Assembly (NCBI GenBank): GCA_900555435.1
Contig: USLH01000023.1
Location: 1 to 19,580, forward strand
Length of the DNA: 19,580 bases
DNA from: an uncultured Oscillospiraceae bacterium
GTDB taxonomy: Bacteria; Bacillota; Clostridia; Oscillospirales; Ruminococcaceae
Direction of reading: 5' to 3'
Below, piece after piece: positions 9,947-16,985 of the stretch. Below the pieces are notes generated by a model. The model ran no database searches. It saw only the letters and a program-made list of their open reading frames with translations, and was not told where the DNA came from. Numbering within the stretch: the first letter of the stretch is position 1; every line of letters begins with the position of its first letter. The position numbers and the translations under genes were made by a program.

Positions 9947-10609
9947 CTATTCCAGCAGCTGGGACCGCAGGAGGGTCAGGAGCTTTTTCTCCCGGCGGGA
10001 GACCTGGACCTGGGTCATGGAGAGGAGGGCAGCGGTCTTTGCTTGAGTGAGGTTTTTGAAGTAGCGGAGGGTCAGGAGCTGCCGGTCCTTTTCGTCCAGC
10101 CGCTTTAAAAGCTCCCGGAGGGCAAGGCGGTCGGAGATGGCTTCCTCCGGCGGGTCAGTGGCCAGATCCAGCTGACCGCCGCCGTCTTCGTCGGGCTGGG
10201 TCAGGGAAAGGGCGGGAAGGCTGACGGAAAGGGCTTCGGCGATGTGGTCGGGGGGCTCGCCCAATGCGGCGGAAAGCTCCGAAAGAGTGGGATCCCGGTC
10301 GAGGGCTTTGGAAAGACGCTCCTTTTCCTTTGTCACCTTGAGGGAAAATTCTTTTAGGGAGCGGCTGACCTTGACGCTGCCGCCGTCCCGGAAGAGGCGC
10401 TTCATCTCTCCCAGGATTACGGGGACGGCGTAGGTGGAGAATTTAAGCCCCCGGCTTTCGTCGAAGTGCTCCACCGCCTTGACAAGCCCCAAACAGCCGG
10501 CGGCGTAGAGTTCCTCATACTCGATGCCCCGTCCTTTTAAGCGGTGGGCCAGCGAGTGGACCAGCCCCAGATTTGCGGCGGTAAAGGTGTCCTTATTCTG
10601 CGGGTCCAT
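9947..10609 (-). CDS. sigF: Sporulation sigma factor F (SpoIIAC)
   Basis: First forespore-specific sigma factor, 220 aa. Region 2 is clear (YAAGCLGLVKAVEHFDESRGL then KFSTYAVPVILGEMKRLFRD). The SigF/SigG-type linker GSVKVSRSLKEF follows, then region 3, and region 4 ends in a helix-turn-helix LTQAKTAALLSMTQVQVSRREKKLL. It is the third gene of a minus-strand spoIIAA-spoIIAB-sigF operon and overlaps spoIIAB by 17 nt, with GGGGGAA before the ATG. It is shorter at the N terminus than Bacillus subtilis sigma F (about 255 aa): only about 13 residues precede the NLGLVHSLAHRL helix, so region 1 sequence is largely missing. No earlier in-frame start is visible. Activity is expected to be blocked by SpoIIAB until septation. 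Confidence 0.94.
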   Translation of the reverse strand: MDPQNKDTFTAANLGLVHSLAHRLKGRGIEYEELYAAGCLGLVKAVEHFDESRGLKFSTYAVPVILGEMKRLFRDGGSVKVSRSLKEFSLKVTKEKERLSKALDRDPTLSELSAALGEPPDHIAEALSVSLPALSLTQPDEDGGGQLDLATDPPEEAISDRLALRELLKRLDEKDRQLLTLRYFKNLTQAKTAALLSMTQVQVSRREKKLLTLLRSQLLE

Positions 10610-11051
10610 GGGAGTTCCCCCGGGCGCTCAGCGTTTTTTCCAAGGTGACGACCGTGCCCTTTCCGGGGGTGGAGCGGACGGTGACCCGATCCATGAAGAC
10701 CTGCATCACCGCAAAGCCCAGGCCGGAGCGCTCTTCGGAGGGGGCGGTGGTGAAAAGAGGCTCCATGGCCTGTTTGACATCGGGGATGCCGCAGCCGGTG
10801 TCCCTGATTTTTACGGTTATGCGGCGTCCCTCCCAGATCCGGAGGGTCAGGGTGATCTTACCGATGGCGTCTTTATAGGCATGGACGATGCAATTGGTCA
10901 CGGCTTCGCTGACGGCGGTGCGGACGTCGGACAGCTCCTCCACGGTAGGGTCTAATTGAACCAGAAAAGAGGCTGCCGCCGCCCGGGCGAAGGCTTCGTT
11001 GGCGGAACGGCTCAAAAAAGTCAGGGTCATTTCGTTCAAGGGTGTTTTCAT
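10593..11051 (-). CDS. spoIIAB: Anti-sigma F factor / serine kinase SpoIIAB
   Basis: GHKL-fold protein that binds sigma F and phosphorylates SpoIIAA. From ATG 11051 it is 152 aa, slightly longer than the usual 146. The N box is SEAVTNCIVHAY (E49 and N53), the G1 box DTGCGIPD (84-91) and the G2 region ERSGLGFAVM (107-116), which together form the ATP site. The start was chosen because MKTPLNEMTLTFLSRSANEAFAR begins the conserved family sequence and AAAGGACGG lies about 10 nt upstream. The open frame extends 48 codons further but without homology. It lies between spoIIAA and sigF, the universal order, with a gap of about 110 nt after spoIIAA, which is longer than usual. Confidence 0.94.
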   Translation of the reverse strand: MKTPLNEMTLTFLSRSANEAFARAAAASFLVQLDPTVEELSDVRTAVSEAVTNCIVHAYKDAIGKITLTLRIWEGRRITVKIRDTGCGIPDVKQAMEPLFTTAPSEERSGLGFAVMQVFMDRVTVRSTPGKGTVVTLEKTLSARGNSHGPAE

Positions 11052-11160
11052 GGTGTCGGATCCGTCCTTTCGGCGGGATTTGTGGGGGAACGGGTTGATC
11101 GGATAAAAAACGGGCTTAAGAAACCGTTCGGGAAGCAACGAGGACTGAATGTGCGGGCAG

Positions 11161-11469
11161 TCAGCGAATAGGGATGGGGAGACGGGAAAGGCCACCCAAA
11201 AGCATCATCCGCCTCAGCCGGGGAGAAGCGTGTTCGACGGAAAGGGAGCCGCCCAGAGCGGTCATGGTCCGGTAGCGCCCCATGATGAGTCCGATGCCGC
11301 TGGAGTCCATAAAGGGGACTTTTTCAAAATCAAGGATCAGCTCCTTGGGGCGGGTGCTTTCGGCCATTTCGTCCACGGCTTCCCGGATGGAAGCGGCGGC
11401 GTGGTGATCCACCTCGCCGGAGAGGTAGGCGACGAGGAGATCGGCCTGGGCGGAAAAGGTGACGGGCAT
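11161..11469 (-). CDS. spoIIAA: Anti-anti-sigma factor SpoIIAA
   Basis: STAS-domain protein of 102 aa. Unphosphorylated SpoIIAA displaces sigma F from SpoIIAB in the forespore. The phosphorylation motif FMDSSGIGLIMGRY is present, with S57 the expected phosphoacceptor. The preceding LILDFEKV strand and the C-terminal LRRMMLLGGLSRL helix fit the family, but the C terminus is shorter than in Bacillus (about 117 aa). The ATG at 11469 has an ideal GGAAGGAGG at 11476-11484 with 6-nt spacing. A longer open frame upstream reads through the probable promoter and shows no homology. First gene of the operon. Confidence 0.94.
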   Translation of the reverse strand: MPVTFSAQADLLVAYLSGEVDHHAAASIREAVDEMAESTRPKELILDFEKVPFMDSSGIGLIMGRYRTMTALGGSLSVEHASPRLRRMMLLGGLSRLPIPIR

Positions 11470-11527
11470 GGGGATCCTCCTTCCGAGTTGAGGGACCGGA
11501 CAAGCGGTCTTCGTAGGATAGAATAGC

Positions 11528-11559
11528 GCATTTCGGACGAAAAAAACGTCGAATCCCGC
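11528..11559 (-). promoter_or_regulatory. Possible sigma H / Spo0A control region of spoIIA
   Basis: On the minus strand GCGGGATTC (11559-11551) and CCGAAATGC (11536-11528) resemble, imperfectly, the -35 and -10 elements of sigma H. An inverted repeat around A7 contains CGTCGAA at 11547-11553, one base from the Spo0A box TGTCGAA. Sigma H plus Spo0A is the known control of spoIIA in Bacillus and clostridia; the site assignment here is tentative. Confidence 0.25.
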
Positions 11560-11572
11560 AGGGAAGGGGAAA

Positions 11573-11595
11573 TCTTTCCGGAAAAGCCGGAAAGA
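11573..11595. other. Hairpin between the divergent spoIIA and polysaccharide promoters
   Basis: TCTTTCCGG (11573-11581) and CCGGAAAGA (11587-11595) form a perfect 9-bp stem with a 5-nt loop. No gene ends nearby. The rest of 11600-11750 shows no credible gene or signal; the plus strand is purine-rich. Confidence 0.4.
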
Positions 11596-11752
11596 AGGGA
11601 GAGAAAGATTTTGCAGGGGGTCAGACGGTTCGTGTTGGCGTACAGATGGAAAACAAGGGGTTGTGTGGGGTGCTGCAGGCGGATCTGAGGACGTTTTTTG
11701 GGGCTTGGAAGGGAGAGGGAGGCATTCTCCGACGGCTTCTGTCCGAAGGCGG

Positions 11753-11770
11753 GGAATTTTCGGAATTTTC
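11753..11770 (+). repeat. Tandem GGAATTTTC repeat upstream of the polysaccharide operon promoter
   Basis: The 9-mer GGAATTTTC occurs twice head to tail (11753-11761 and 11762-11770), ending 3 nt before the -35 box. A third GGAATTTT lies in the leader at 11839-11846. The position suits binding of a regulator, but none is identified. Confidence 0.45.
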
Positions 11771-11773
11771 CGG

Positions 11774-11802
11774 TTGATTCTGCAGGGGAGTTTTGCTATA
11801 AT
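11774..11802 (+). promoter_or_regulatory. Strong sigma-A-type promoter of the polysaccharide operon
   Basis: TTGATT (11774-11779), a 17-nt spacer and TATAAT (11797-11802), with TGC directly before the -10 giving an extended -10. Predicted start near 11809, leaving a leader of about 59 nt. Closest to consensus of all promoters seen in the window. Confidence 0.85.
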
Positions 11803-11867
11803 AAAATCGGGTATTCCCTTTTTTCGGAGATGAGAAAAGGAATTTTGCAGGAAAGAAGGCATGACCC

Positions 11868-12692
11868 ATGAATTTTTCTGTTCTTCTTTCGGTTTACCGG
11901 AAGGAAAACCCGGAGTATTTGAAACAGAGCATCGACAGCATTTTCACGCAGACCGTTCCGCCTACGGAGATCGTGATGGTGGAGGACGGGCCGCTGACGG
12001 ACGAGCTTTATAAGGTTCTGGACGGATATAAAAAGGATCCCCGGTGGAAGGCCGTGCCGCTGCCGGAGAATGTGGGGCTTGGGAAGGCGCTGAACGCCGG
12101 GCTTGAGGCTTGCAGCTATGAGCTGGTGGCGCGGATGGACACCGACGACATCGCAAAGCCGGAGCGGTTTGAAAAACAGCTGGCAGCCTTTGCGGCGGAT
12201 CCGGAGCTCTCTCTCTGCGGGACGCAGGCGGCGGAGTTTAGAGACACGCCGGAAAATGTGACGGCGCATAAAAAGGTGCCGCTGACCGACGAAGAGATCC
12301 GGCAGTACGCACGGAAGCGGAACCCCTTCAACCATCCGACGGTGATGTATAAAAAATCCGAAGTCCTCCGGGCGGGGAGCTATCAGCACGCCATGTGGTT
12401 CGAGGACTACTATCTCTGGGCCAGGATGCTGGCGCAGGGGAGTAAGACGAGGAATCTGCCCGAGGAGCTTTTGTGGTTCCGGGCGGGAGAGGATATGTTC
12501 GGGCGCCGGGGCGGCTTCAAGTATGTGAAGAGTGCGGTTTCGGTAAAGCGCAAGATCTGGAAGCTGGGCGTGTCCGGGTTCGGGGACTTTCTGGTCTCCG
12601 CCGGGGGGCAGATCGTAGTGGGGCTGATGCCCAACGGATTGCGGCGGCGGTTTTATCAGAAATTCCTGCGGAAGGGCGGAAACGATGAATAA
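11868..12692 (+). CDS. Family 2 glycosyltransferase (GT-A fold)
   Basis: 274-aa inverting-type sugar transferase expected at the cytoplasmic face of the membrane, adding one sugar to the lipid-linked repeat unit. It starts with the GT2 signature MNFSVLLSVYRKENPEYLKQ. D40 in VMVEDGPLT contacts the nucleotide. ENVGLGKALNAGLE (67-80) and the metal-binding DxD in ARMDTDDIAKP (D91, D93) follow. The acceptor-side region shows NPFNHPTVMYKKS and the likely catalytic acid in WFEDYYLWARM. The donor sugar cannot be deduced. First gene of a seven-gene operon; AGAAGG lies 8 nt before ATG 11868. An ATG at 11861 is out of frame. The stop overlaps the next start by 8 nt (ATGAATAA). Confidence 0.9.
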   Translation: MNFSVLLSVYRKENPEYLKQSIDSIFTQTVPPTEIVMVEDGPLTDELYKVLDGYKKDPRWKAVPLPENVGLGKALNAGLEACSYELVARMDTDDIAKPERFEKQLAAFAADPELSLCGTQAAEFRDTPENVTAHKKVPLTDEEIRQYARKRNPFNHPTVMYKKSEVLRAGSYQHAMWFEDYYLWARMLAQGSKTRNLPEELLWFRAGEDMFGRRGGFKYVKSAVSVKRKIWKLGVSGFGDFLVSAGGQIVVGLMPNGLRRRFYQKFLRKGGNDE

Positions 12693-13860
12693 AAAAGCGT
12701 TGATCGAGAAGATGAGCGGGGTGATGTCCGCCATCAACCGGATCCTGCCGAAGGATCCGGACAAGATTGTTTTTTACAGCAATATGGGCTTCCGGGACAA
12801 TGTGAAGGCGGTTTACGATGAACTGATCTCTCACGACTGCGGAAAGTATCAGATTGTCTGCGCCGTCAGCGACTGGGAGGATTTTGAAAACCGTCCCCAT
12901 CCGGACAACGTGCGGTTCGTAAGCCCCACGGCGGGGGTGCGGCACTTTTTCTTCGGGAAGTATTTCTTCTATTCTTTTGGAAAATATCCGGTGAAGCCGT
13001 CCAAAAAGCAGAGGGTGGTGAACGTCTGGCACGGGTCGCCCTTGAAAAAAATCGGGAACTACACCGACGACAAGGACGAAAACTTTTTCACCTATGTGCT
13101 GGCGGCGTCGGACTTTTTTGCGCCCATTATGAAGAAAGCCTTCAACTGCCGGGACGGGCAGGTGAAGGTCTGCGGGCATCCGAGGAACGACGCCATGTTC
13201 AAAGGGGAAAACGCCCTGCGGAAGCTGGGGCTCGATACGGGGTGGGACAAGCTGATCCTCTGGATGCCTACTTTCCGGCAGTCGGGCTTTTTAGGCGTTT
13301 CCGATGCGGCAAAGACGGAGGGGACGGGGCTCCCCATCCTTTCCAGAAAAGAGGACATGGAGCGGGTCAATGAGCTGCTTCGGGAAAAGAACGCCCTGCT
13401 TCTTGCGAAGATCCATCCGGCGCAGGACTTGGACTCCATCGACCTTACGGCTTACAGCAACATCCGGGTGGTGACAAACGGGCAGATGCAGGAGAGCCAG
13501 TGCGACCTGTACGCCCTGTTAGGGCAGGCGGACGGGCTCATCACCGATTATTCGTCGGTTTATTTCGACTATCTGCTTTTGAATCGGCCCATCGGCTTTA
13601 CGGTGGACGATATGGAAGAATATATGAAGAACCGGGGCTTTGTGGTGGACGATCCCCGTCCGCTGATGCCGGGGCAGTTTTTGAACACACCGGAGGATTT
13701 CTGCGGCTTTTTAAGCGACCTTTTAGAGGGGCGGGACCCCTACGGAGAGGAACGGCTCCGGGTGAAGGAGCTGACCAACAAATACGACGACGGGAAGGAC
13801 GCTTTGCGGGCTCTGGCAATTGCGGGAATTACGTTTGAAGAAAAGGAAGAAAGCAAATGA
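12685..13860 (+). CDS. TagB/TagF-like CDP-glycerol glycerophosphotransferase
   Basis: 391-aa peripheral membrane enzyme of the CDP-glycerol:poly(glycerophosphate) glycerophosphotransferase family (GT-B fold). Family motifs are present in order: VVNVWHGSPLKKIG (H116), KVCGHPRNDAMF, LILWMPTFR, LLAKIHPAQD (H244) and DGLITDYSSVYFDYLLLNRPIGF (D288, S290, S291). The two histidines and the DYSS segment form the CDP-glycerol site in TagF. Length matches the single-domain TagB (about 380 aa) rather than the two-domain TagF (about 750), which favours addition of one or a few glycerol phosphates rather than a long chain. TagD, encoded next with an ATGA overlap, makes its substrate. Ribitol phosphate as an alternative substrate is less likely because no ribitol genes are present. 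Confidence 0.9.
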   Translation: MNKKALIEKMSGVMSAINRILPKDPDKIVFYSNMGFRDNVKAVYDELISHDCGKYQIVCAVSDWEDFENRPHPDNVRFVSPTAGVRHFFFGKYFFYSFGKYPVKPSKKQRVVNVWHGSPLKKIGNYTDDKDENFFTYVLAASDFFAPIMKKAFNCRDGQVKVCGHPRNDAMFKGENALRKLGLDTGWDKLILWMPTFRQSGFLGVSDAAKTEGTGLPILSRKEDMERVNELLREKNALLLAKIHPAQDLDSIDLTAYSNIRVVTNGQMQESQCDLYALLGQADGLITDYSSVYFDYLLLNRPIGFTVDDMEEYMKNRGFVVDDPRPLMPGQFLNTPEDFCGFLSDLLEGRDPYGEERLRVKELTNKYDDGKDALRALAIAGITFEEKEESK

Positions 13861-14261
13861 GAAAAGTCATCACATACGGTACCTTTGACCTTCTGCATTA
13901 CGGGCACATCAATCTGCTGAAGCGGGCGAAAGAGCAGGGGGATTATCTGATTGTGGCTCTGTCCACCGATGAGTTCAACCGGGGAAAGGGGAAGGAGTGC
14001 TACTTCCCTTACGAGGTGCGCAAGCAGCTTCTGGAAGCCATCCGGTATGTGGATCTGGTGATCCCGGAGACCTGCTGGGAGCAGAAGGTTTCCGACGTGA
14101 AGGAGTTTAAAGTAGACGTTTTCGTCATGGGCGACGACTGGAAGGGAAAGTTCGACTTCTTGAAGGATTACTGCGAGGTGCTGTATCTGCCCCGGACGCC
14201 GGAGATCTCCACCACGAAAATCAAGCACGATCTGGAGAGTCAGGAGAAGGCGCATGAGTAA
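13857..14261 (+). CDS. tagD: Glycerol-3-phosphate cytidylyltransferase (TagD/TarD)
   Basis: Makes CDP-glycerol from CTP and sn-glycerol 3-phosphate. 134 aa, typical of TagD (about 129). The N-terminal YGTFDLLHYGHINLLKRAK has the HxGH nucleotidyltransferase motif (H14, H17), and the C-terminal RTPEISTTKIK is the second signature of the cytidylyltransferase family. VMGDDWKGKFDFLKDYCEV matches the glycerol phosphate branch rather than choline phosphate enzymes. It starts in ATGA overlap with the glycerophosphotransferase gene and shares 8 nt with the following glycosyltransferase. It is the only nucleotide-activating enzyme in the operon. Confidence 0.95.
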   Translation: MRKVITYGTFDLLHYGHINLLKRAKEQGDYLIVALSTDEFNRGKGKECYFPYEVRKQLLEAIRYVDLVIPETCWEQKVSDVKEFKVDVFVMGDDWKGKFDFLKDYCEVLYLPRTPEISTTKIKHDLESQEKAHE

Positions 14262-15375
14262 GATCCGCATCCTGACCGGGGTGATCGGAAAAGGGAGAGG
14301 GGGGCTTTCCTATTATGCGGTGAGCCTTTTAAAGACCCTTGACCCGGAAAAGTACGAATTCACCTTCCTTTCCAACGATCCGGAGCCGTTTTTCGGGGAA
14401 GAGATCCGGAAGCACAGCGGGAAGATCCGGGTGATCCCGTCCCGGATGAAGCATCCGATGGCGCACAAAAAAGCGCTGCGGAAGATCCTTGCGGAAGGAA
14501 AATACGACATCTGCCACATCCATTTGTCCAGCGCCAGCAACATCGACCCCTTGGTCGAGGCGAAGAAGGCAGGGGTGCCGCTGGTGATTGCCCACTCCCA
14601 CAATGCGGGGCTTTCGGGGAATGCCCTTTCTCGCTGGATGCATGGGAAAAATGTGCCGAAGATCGCAGCGTGTACCGACGAACGGCTCGCCTGCTCGAAG
14701 TTAGCGGGGCGGTTCCTTTACGGGGACGCCGATTTCAAGGTGGTCAAGAACGCCATTGATCTGGACCGGTTCGTTTTTTCGGGGGAAGTGAGGAGCGCCG
14801 TCCGGGAAGAGCGGGGGCTGCAGGGAAAATTCGTGGTCGGGCACGTCGGGCGGATGACCGAGGCGAAGAACCCGAAATTTTTGCTGGAGCTGTTTGCGGA
14901 GATCGCAAAAAGAGAGCCGGAAAGCGCCCTTTTGTATGTGGGCTCCGGGGAGATGGAGGAGGAGCTCCGCTCGCTGGCGGAGAGCCTTGGAATCGAAGGA
15001 AAGATCTGTTTCACCGGGCAGGTGGCGGATCCGGAACGGTATCTCTGCGCCATGGACTGCTTCGTTCTGCCCTCCCGGTTCGAAGGGTTAGGGTACGTGG
15101 TCATCGAAGCGGTGAGCACGGGGCTTTACTGCTACGTTTCGGATGTGCTTCCCGAAGAGGCAATCGTAGGCGGGATGGTGGAGACCTTCCCACTGGATGC
15201 GGACAAGGGCGCTTTGGCGGAACGGATCTTGAGCGAGCGGGGAGCTCACGGCATCCGGAAAGGACAGCGGGCGCTTCTGGAAGAGCTGGGCTACGGCCTT
15301 GAAAATCAGGTGAAGACGATGGAAGCCATTTACGACAGCGTCCGGTCTTCCCAAAAAGCAGGAAAGGATGCATAA
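14254..15375 (+). CDS. Family 4 (GT-B) glycosyltransferase
   Basis: 373-aa retaining-type sugar transferase. The N-terminal domain begins ILTGVIGKGRGGLSYYAVSLL, the glycine-rich loop typical of the group, and continues with DICHIHLSSASNIDPLVEAKKAG and VIAHSHNAGLS. The C-terminal domain has GHVGRMTEAKNPKFLLELF (from about 194) and the EX7E donor-site motif in PSRFEGLGYVVIEA (E277 and E285). Related proteins are common in capsule and exopolysaccharide clusters of Firmicutes. Donor and acceptor cannot be told from sequence. AGGAGAAGG precedes ATG 14254, which overlaps the tagD stop by 8 nt (ATGAGTAA). Confidence 0.9.
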   Translation: MSKIRILTGVIGKGRGGLSYYAVSLLKTLDPEKYEFTFLSNDPEPFFGEEIRKHSGKIRVIPSRMKHPMAHKKALRKILAEGKYDICHIHLSSASNIDPLVEAKKAGVPLVIAHSHNAGLSGNALSRWMHGKNVPKIAACTDERLACSKLAGRFLYGDADFKVVKNAIDLDRFVFSGEVRSAVREERGLQGKFVVGHVGRMTEAKNPKFLLELFAEIAKREPESALLYVGSGEMEEELRSLAESLGIEGKICFTGQVADPERYLCAMDCFVLPSRFEGLGYVVIEAVSTGLYCYVSDVLPEEAIVGGMVETFPLDADKGALAERILSERGAHGIRKGQRALLEELGYGLENQVKTMEAIYDSVRSSQKAGKDA

Positions 15376-15380
15376 GACGG

Positions 15381-16985
15381 ATGGAAAAAAACGGAAAATT
15401 CCGGCGGGCGCTGGAGGTAGTTTTCTCCCATGAGGCGCTGCGAATGGTGCTGCTTATTATGGTCACATTGCGCAGCTGTCTGTTCCTCAATATGTATGTG
15501 GGGCCTTTGGTGAAATTCACGCTGATCTGGTCGGCAGCGATCCTTGTGAAGGACCTTTTTACGGAGCGGCTGCTGTTTACCAACCGGTTCCGGGGGTTTC
15601 TCTATCTTTTCCTGATCCTCTACGCCGGGACGGCGCTGGTCATGCGGGGAAGCAATTTTGTGAGAAACGGCGTTTCCCTGCTTTACATGACCACCAACCT
15701 GATGGTCATGTATGCCTATGACTTAAAAAAAGACCGGCGGACGGTGAAGGAGGAGCTCTTACGGCTTTCCCACGTCTTCCTGTATGTGACTTTCGGGGGG
15801 AACCTTGTAAGCCTTTTAGCGTTCGTTCTGAACATCCATTACCGTTTCACTTACTTTTCCGGCGGGGAAGAGGTGCAGTGCTGGTTCGGGTTCTACAGCG
15901 GACGGATGTGGGGCTTTTTCTCCAATCCCAACACGTCCAGTGATTTTGCGGTGCTGAACGTGATGCTGATGATGATCTGCCTTGTGATCCTGGGGCGGTC
16001 GATCAGCAAGGGAAAGAAGCGGTTCTATGCCGCCAATTTCGTGGTGCAGACGCTGATCTTCTTTTTGGCCAACTCCCGGACGGCGTGGCTGTGCATGACC
16101 TTCTATCTGCTGGTCGTACCTTTCTTCCTGCTGATGACCGTAAAGGACAAGCGGGAGTCCTTCACCTTTTTAAAAGGCATGAAGATGGGGGCGATGGCAA
16201 AGCGGACGGCGGCGGTGGCCGTGATTGCGGCGCTTTGCTTTACGGGAGCGAACACCTTTGCGAAGTCGGTGCTGCCTCATCTGGTCATTGACACCACCTT
16301 TTTCAGCCGGCAGCTGGCACAGCTTCCCGGCAGCGACAGCCCGGATCCGGAAGAGGACCCGGAGGAGTTCGACGTCCCCACGGATCTGGAGCGGGATCAG
16401 TTCGGCTCCAAGCTGGGCGGGCGGTACTACCTGTGGAAAGCAGGGTTAAAGATTGTGAAGAACCATCCCGTTCTGGGGGTGGGGTCCGCAAACGTTGCGG
16501 ACTATGCGGTAAAATATTCCCTAGCGCCGGAAATGGTCGGGGTCGATCCGGACAGTGAGGAGTATGAAGCGCCCTACCTGCCGGGGATCCAGAACGGCGG
16601 GATGCACAATATGATCATGCAGGTGGCGGTGTGCTCCGGGTTGCTGGGGCTGCTGGTCATCGGGGCGATGGTGGTCTGTTTCCTTGTACGGATGATCCTC
16701 TATTTCGTGCGGGCCTGTAAACGGAAGAAGGTGGAGCCGGTGACCACGGTGCTGGCGGCGGCGATTTTAACAATCCTCTGCCGGAGCATGACGGAGATCG
16801 GGCTTTTGTACAGCGTTTATTATTCGTCGGTGCTGTTCTGGAGCCTTGCGGGGTATCTGATGTATTTCATCGAGAAGGCGGCGAAGGAGGATCCGGAGCT
16901 GAAGCTCGATGAGGAACCGCTTTTGGCGAAGCTCTCCCACAAGCTGTTTGACCGGAAAAAGGCAGGGGGAACAGAACGTGGCTGA
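15381..16985 (+). CDS. Polysaccharide polymerase, Wzy / O-antigen ligase-like
   Basis: 534-aa integral membrane protein with many hydrophobic segments (about ten to twelve), starting with ALRMVLLIMVTLRSCLFLNM. The large extracytoplasmic loop lies at about residues 300-415 and contains GGRYYLWKAGLKIVKNHPVLGVGSAN in register, followed by GGMHNMIMQVAVCSG. The HN pair (H409, N410) in this last motif is characteristic of Wzy_C/O-antigen ligase proteins. It would link repeat units outside the membrane after flipping. The C terminus is a charged cytoplasmic tail. It starts 5 nt after the GT4 gene. A ligase role is possible, but the flippase in the same operon favours polymerase. Confidence 0.85.
   Translation: MEKNGKFRRALEVVFSHEALRMVLLIMVTLRSCLFLNMYVGPLVKFTLIWSAAILVKDLFTERLLFTNRFRGFLYLFLILYAGTALVMRGSNFVRNGVSLLYMTTNLMVMYAYDLKKDRRTVKEELLRLSHVFLYVTFGGNLVSLLAFVLNIHYRFTYFSGGEEVQCWFGFYSGRMWGFFSNPNTSSDFAVLNVMLMMICLVILGRSISKGKKRFYAANFVVQTLIFFLANSRTAWLCMTFYLLVVPFFLLMTVKDKRESFTFLKGMKMGAMAKRTAAVAVIAALCFTGANTFAKSVLPHLVIDTTFFSRQLAQLPGSDSPDPEEDPEEFDVPTDLERDQFGSKLGGRYYLWKAGLKIVKNHPVLGVGSANVADYAVKYSLAPEMVGVDPDSEEYEAPYLPGIQNGGMHNMIMQVAVCSGLLGLLVIGAMVVCFLVRMILYFVRACKRKKVEPVTTVLAAAILTILCRSMTEIGLLYSVYYSSVLFWSLAGYLMYFIEKAAKEDPELKLDEEPLLAKLSHKLFDRKKAGGTERG

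Noticed and set aside
11573..11595. Terminator in the spoIIA/polysaccharide divergent region
   Set aside because: The hairpin has no upstream gene on either strand and no clean T tract.
11621..11869. 82-codon minus-strand open frame upstream of spoIIAA
   Set aside because: No ribosome binding site or domain, and it runs across the strong plus-strand promoter; Ser/Pro-rich shadow-like sequence.
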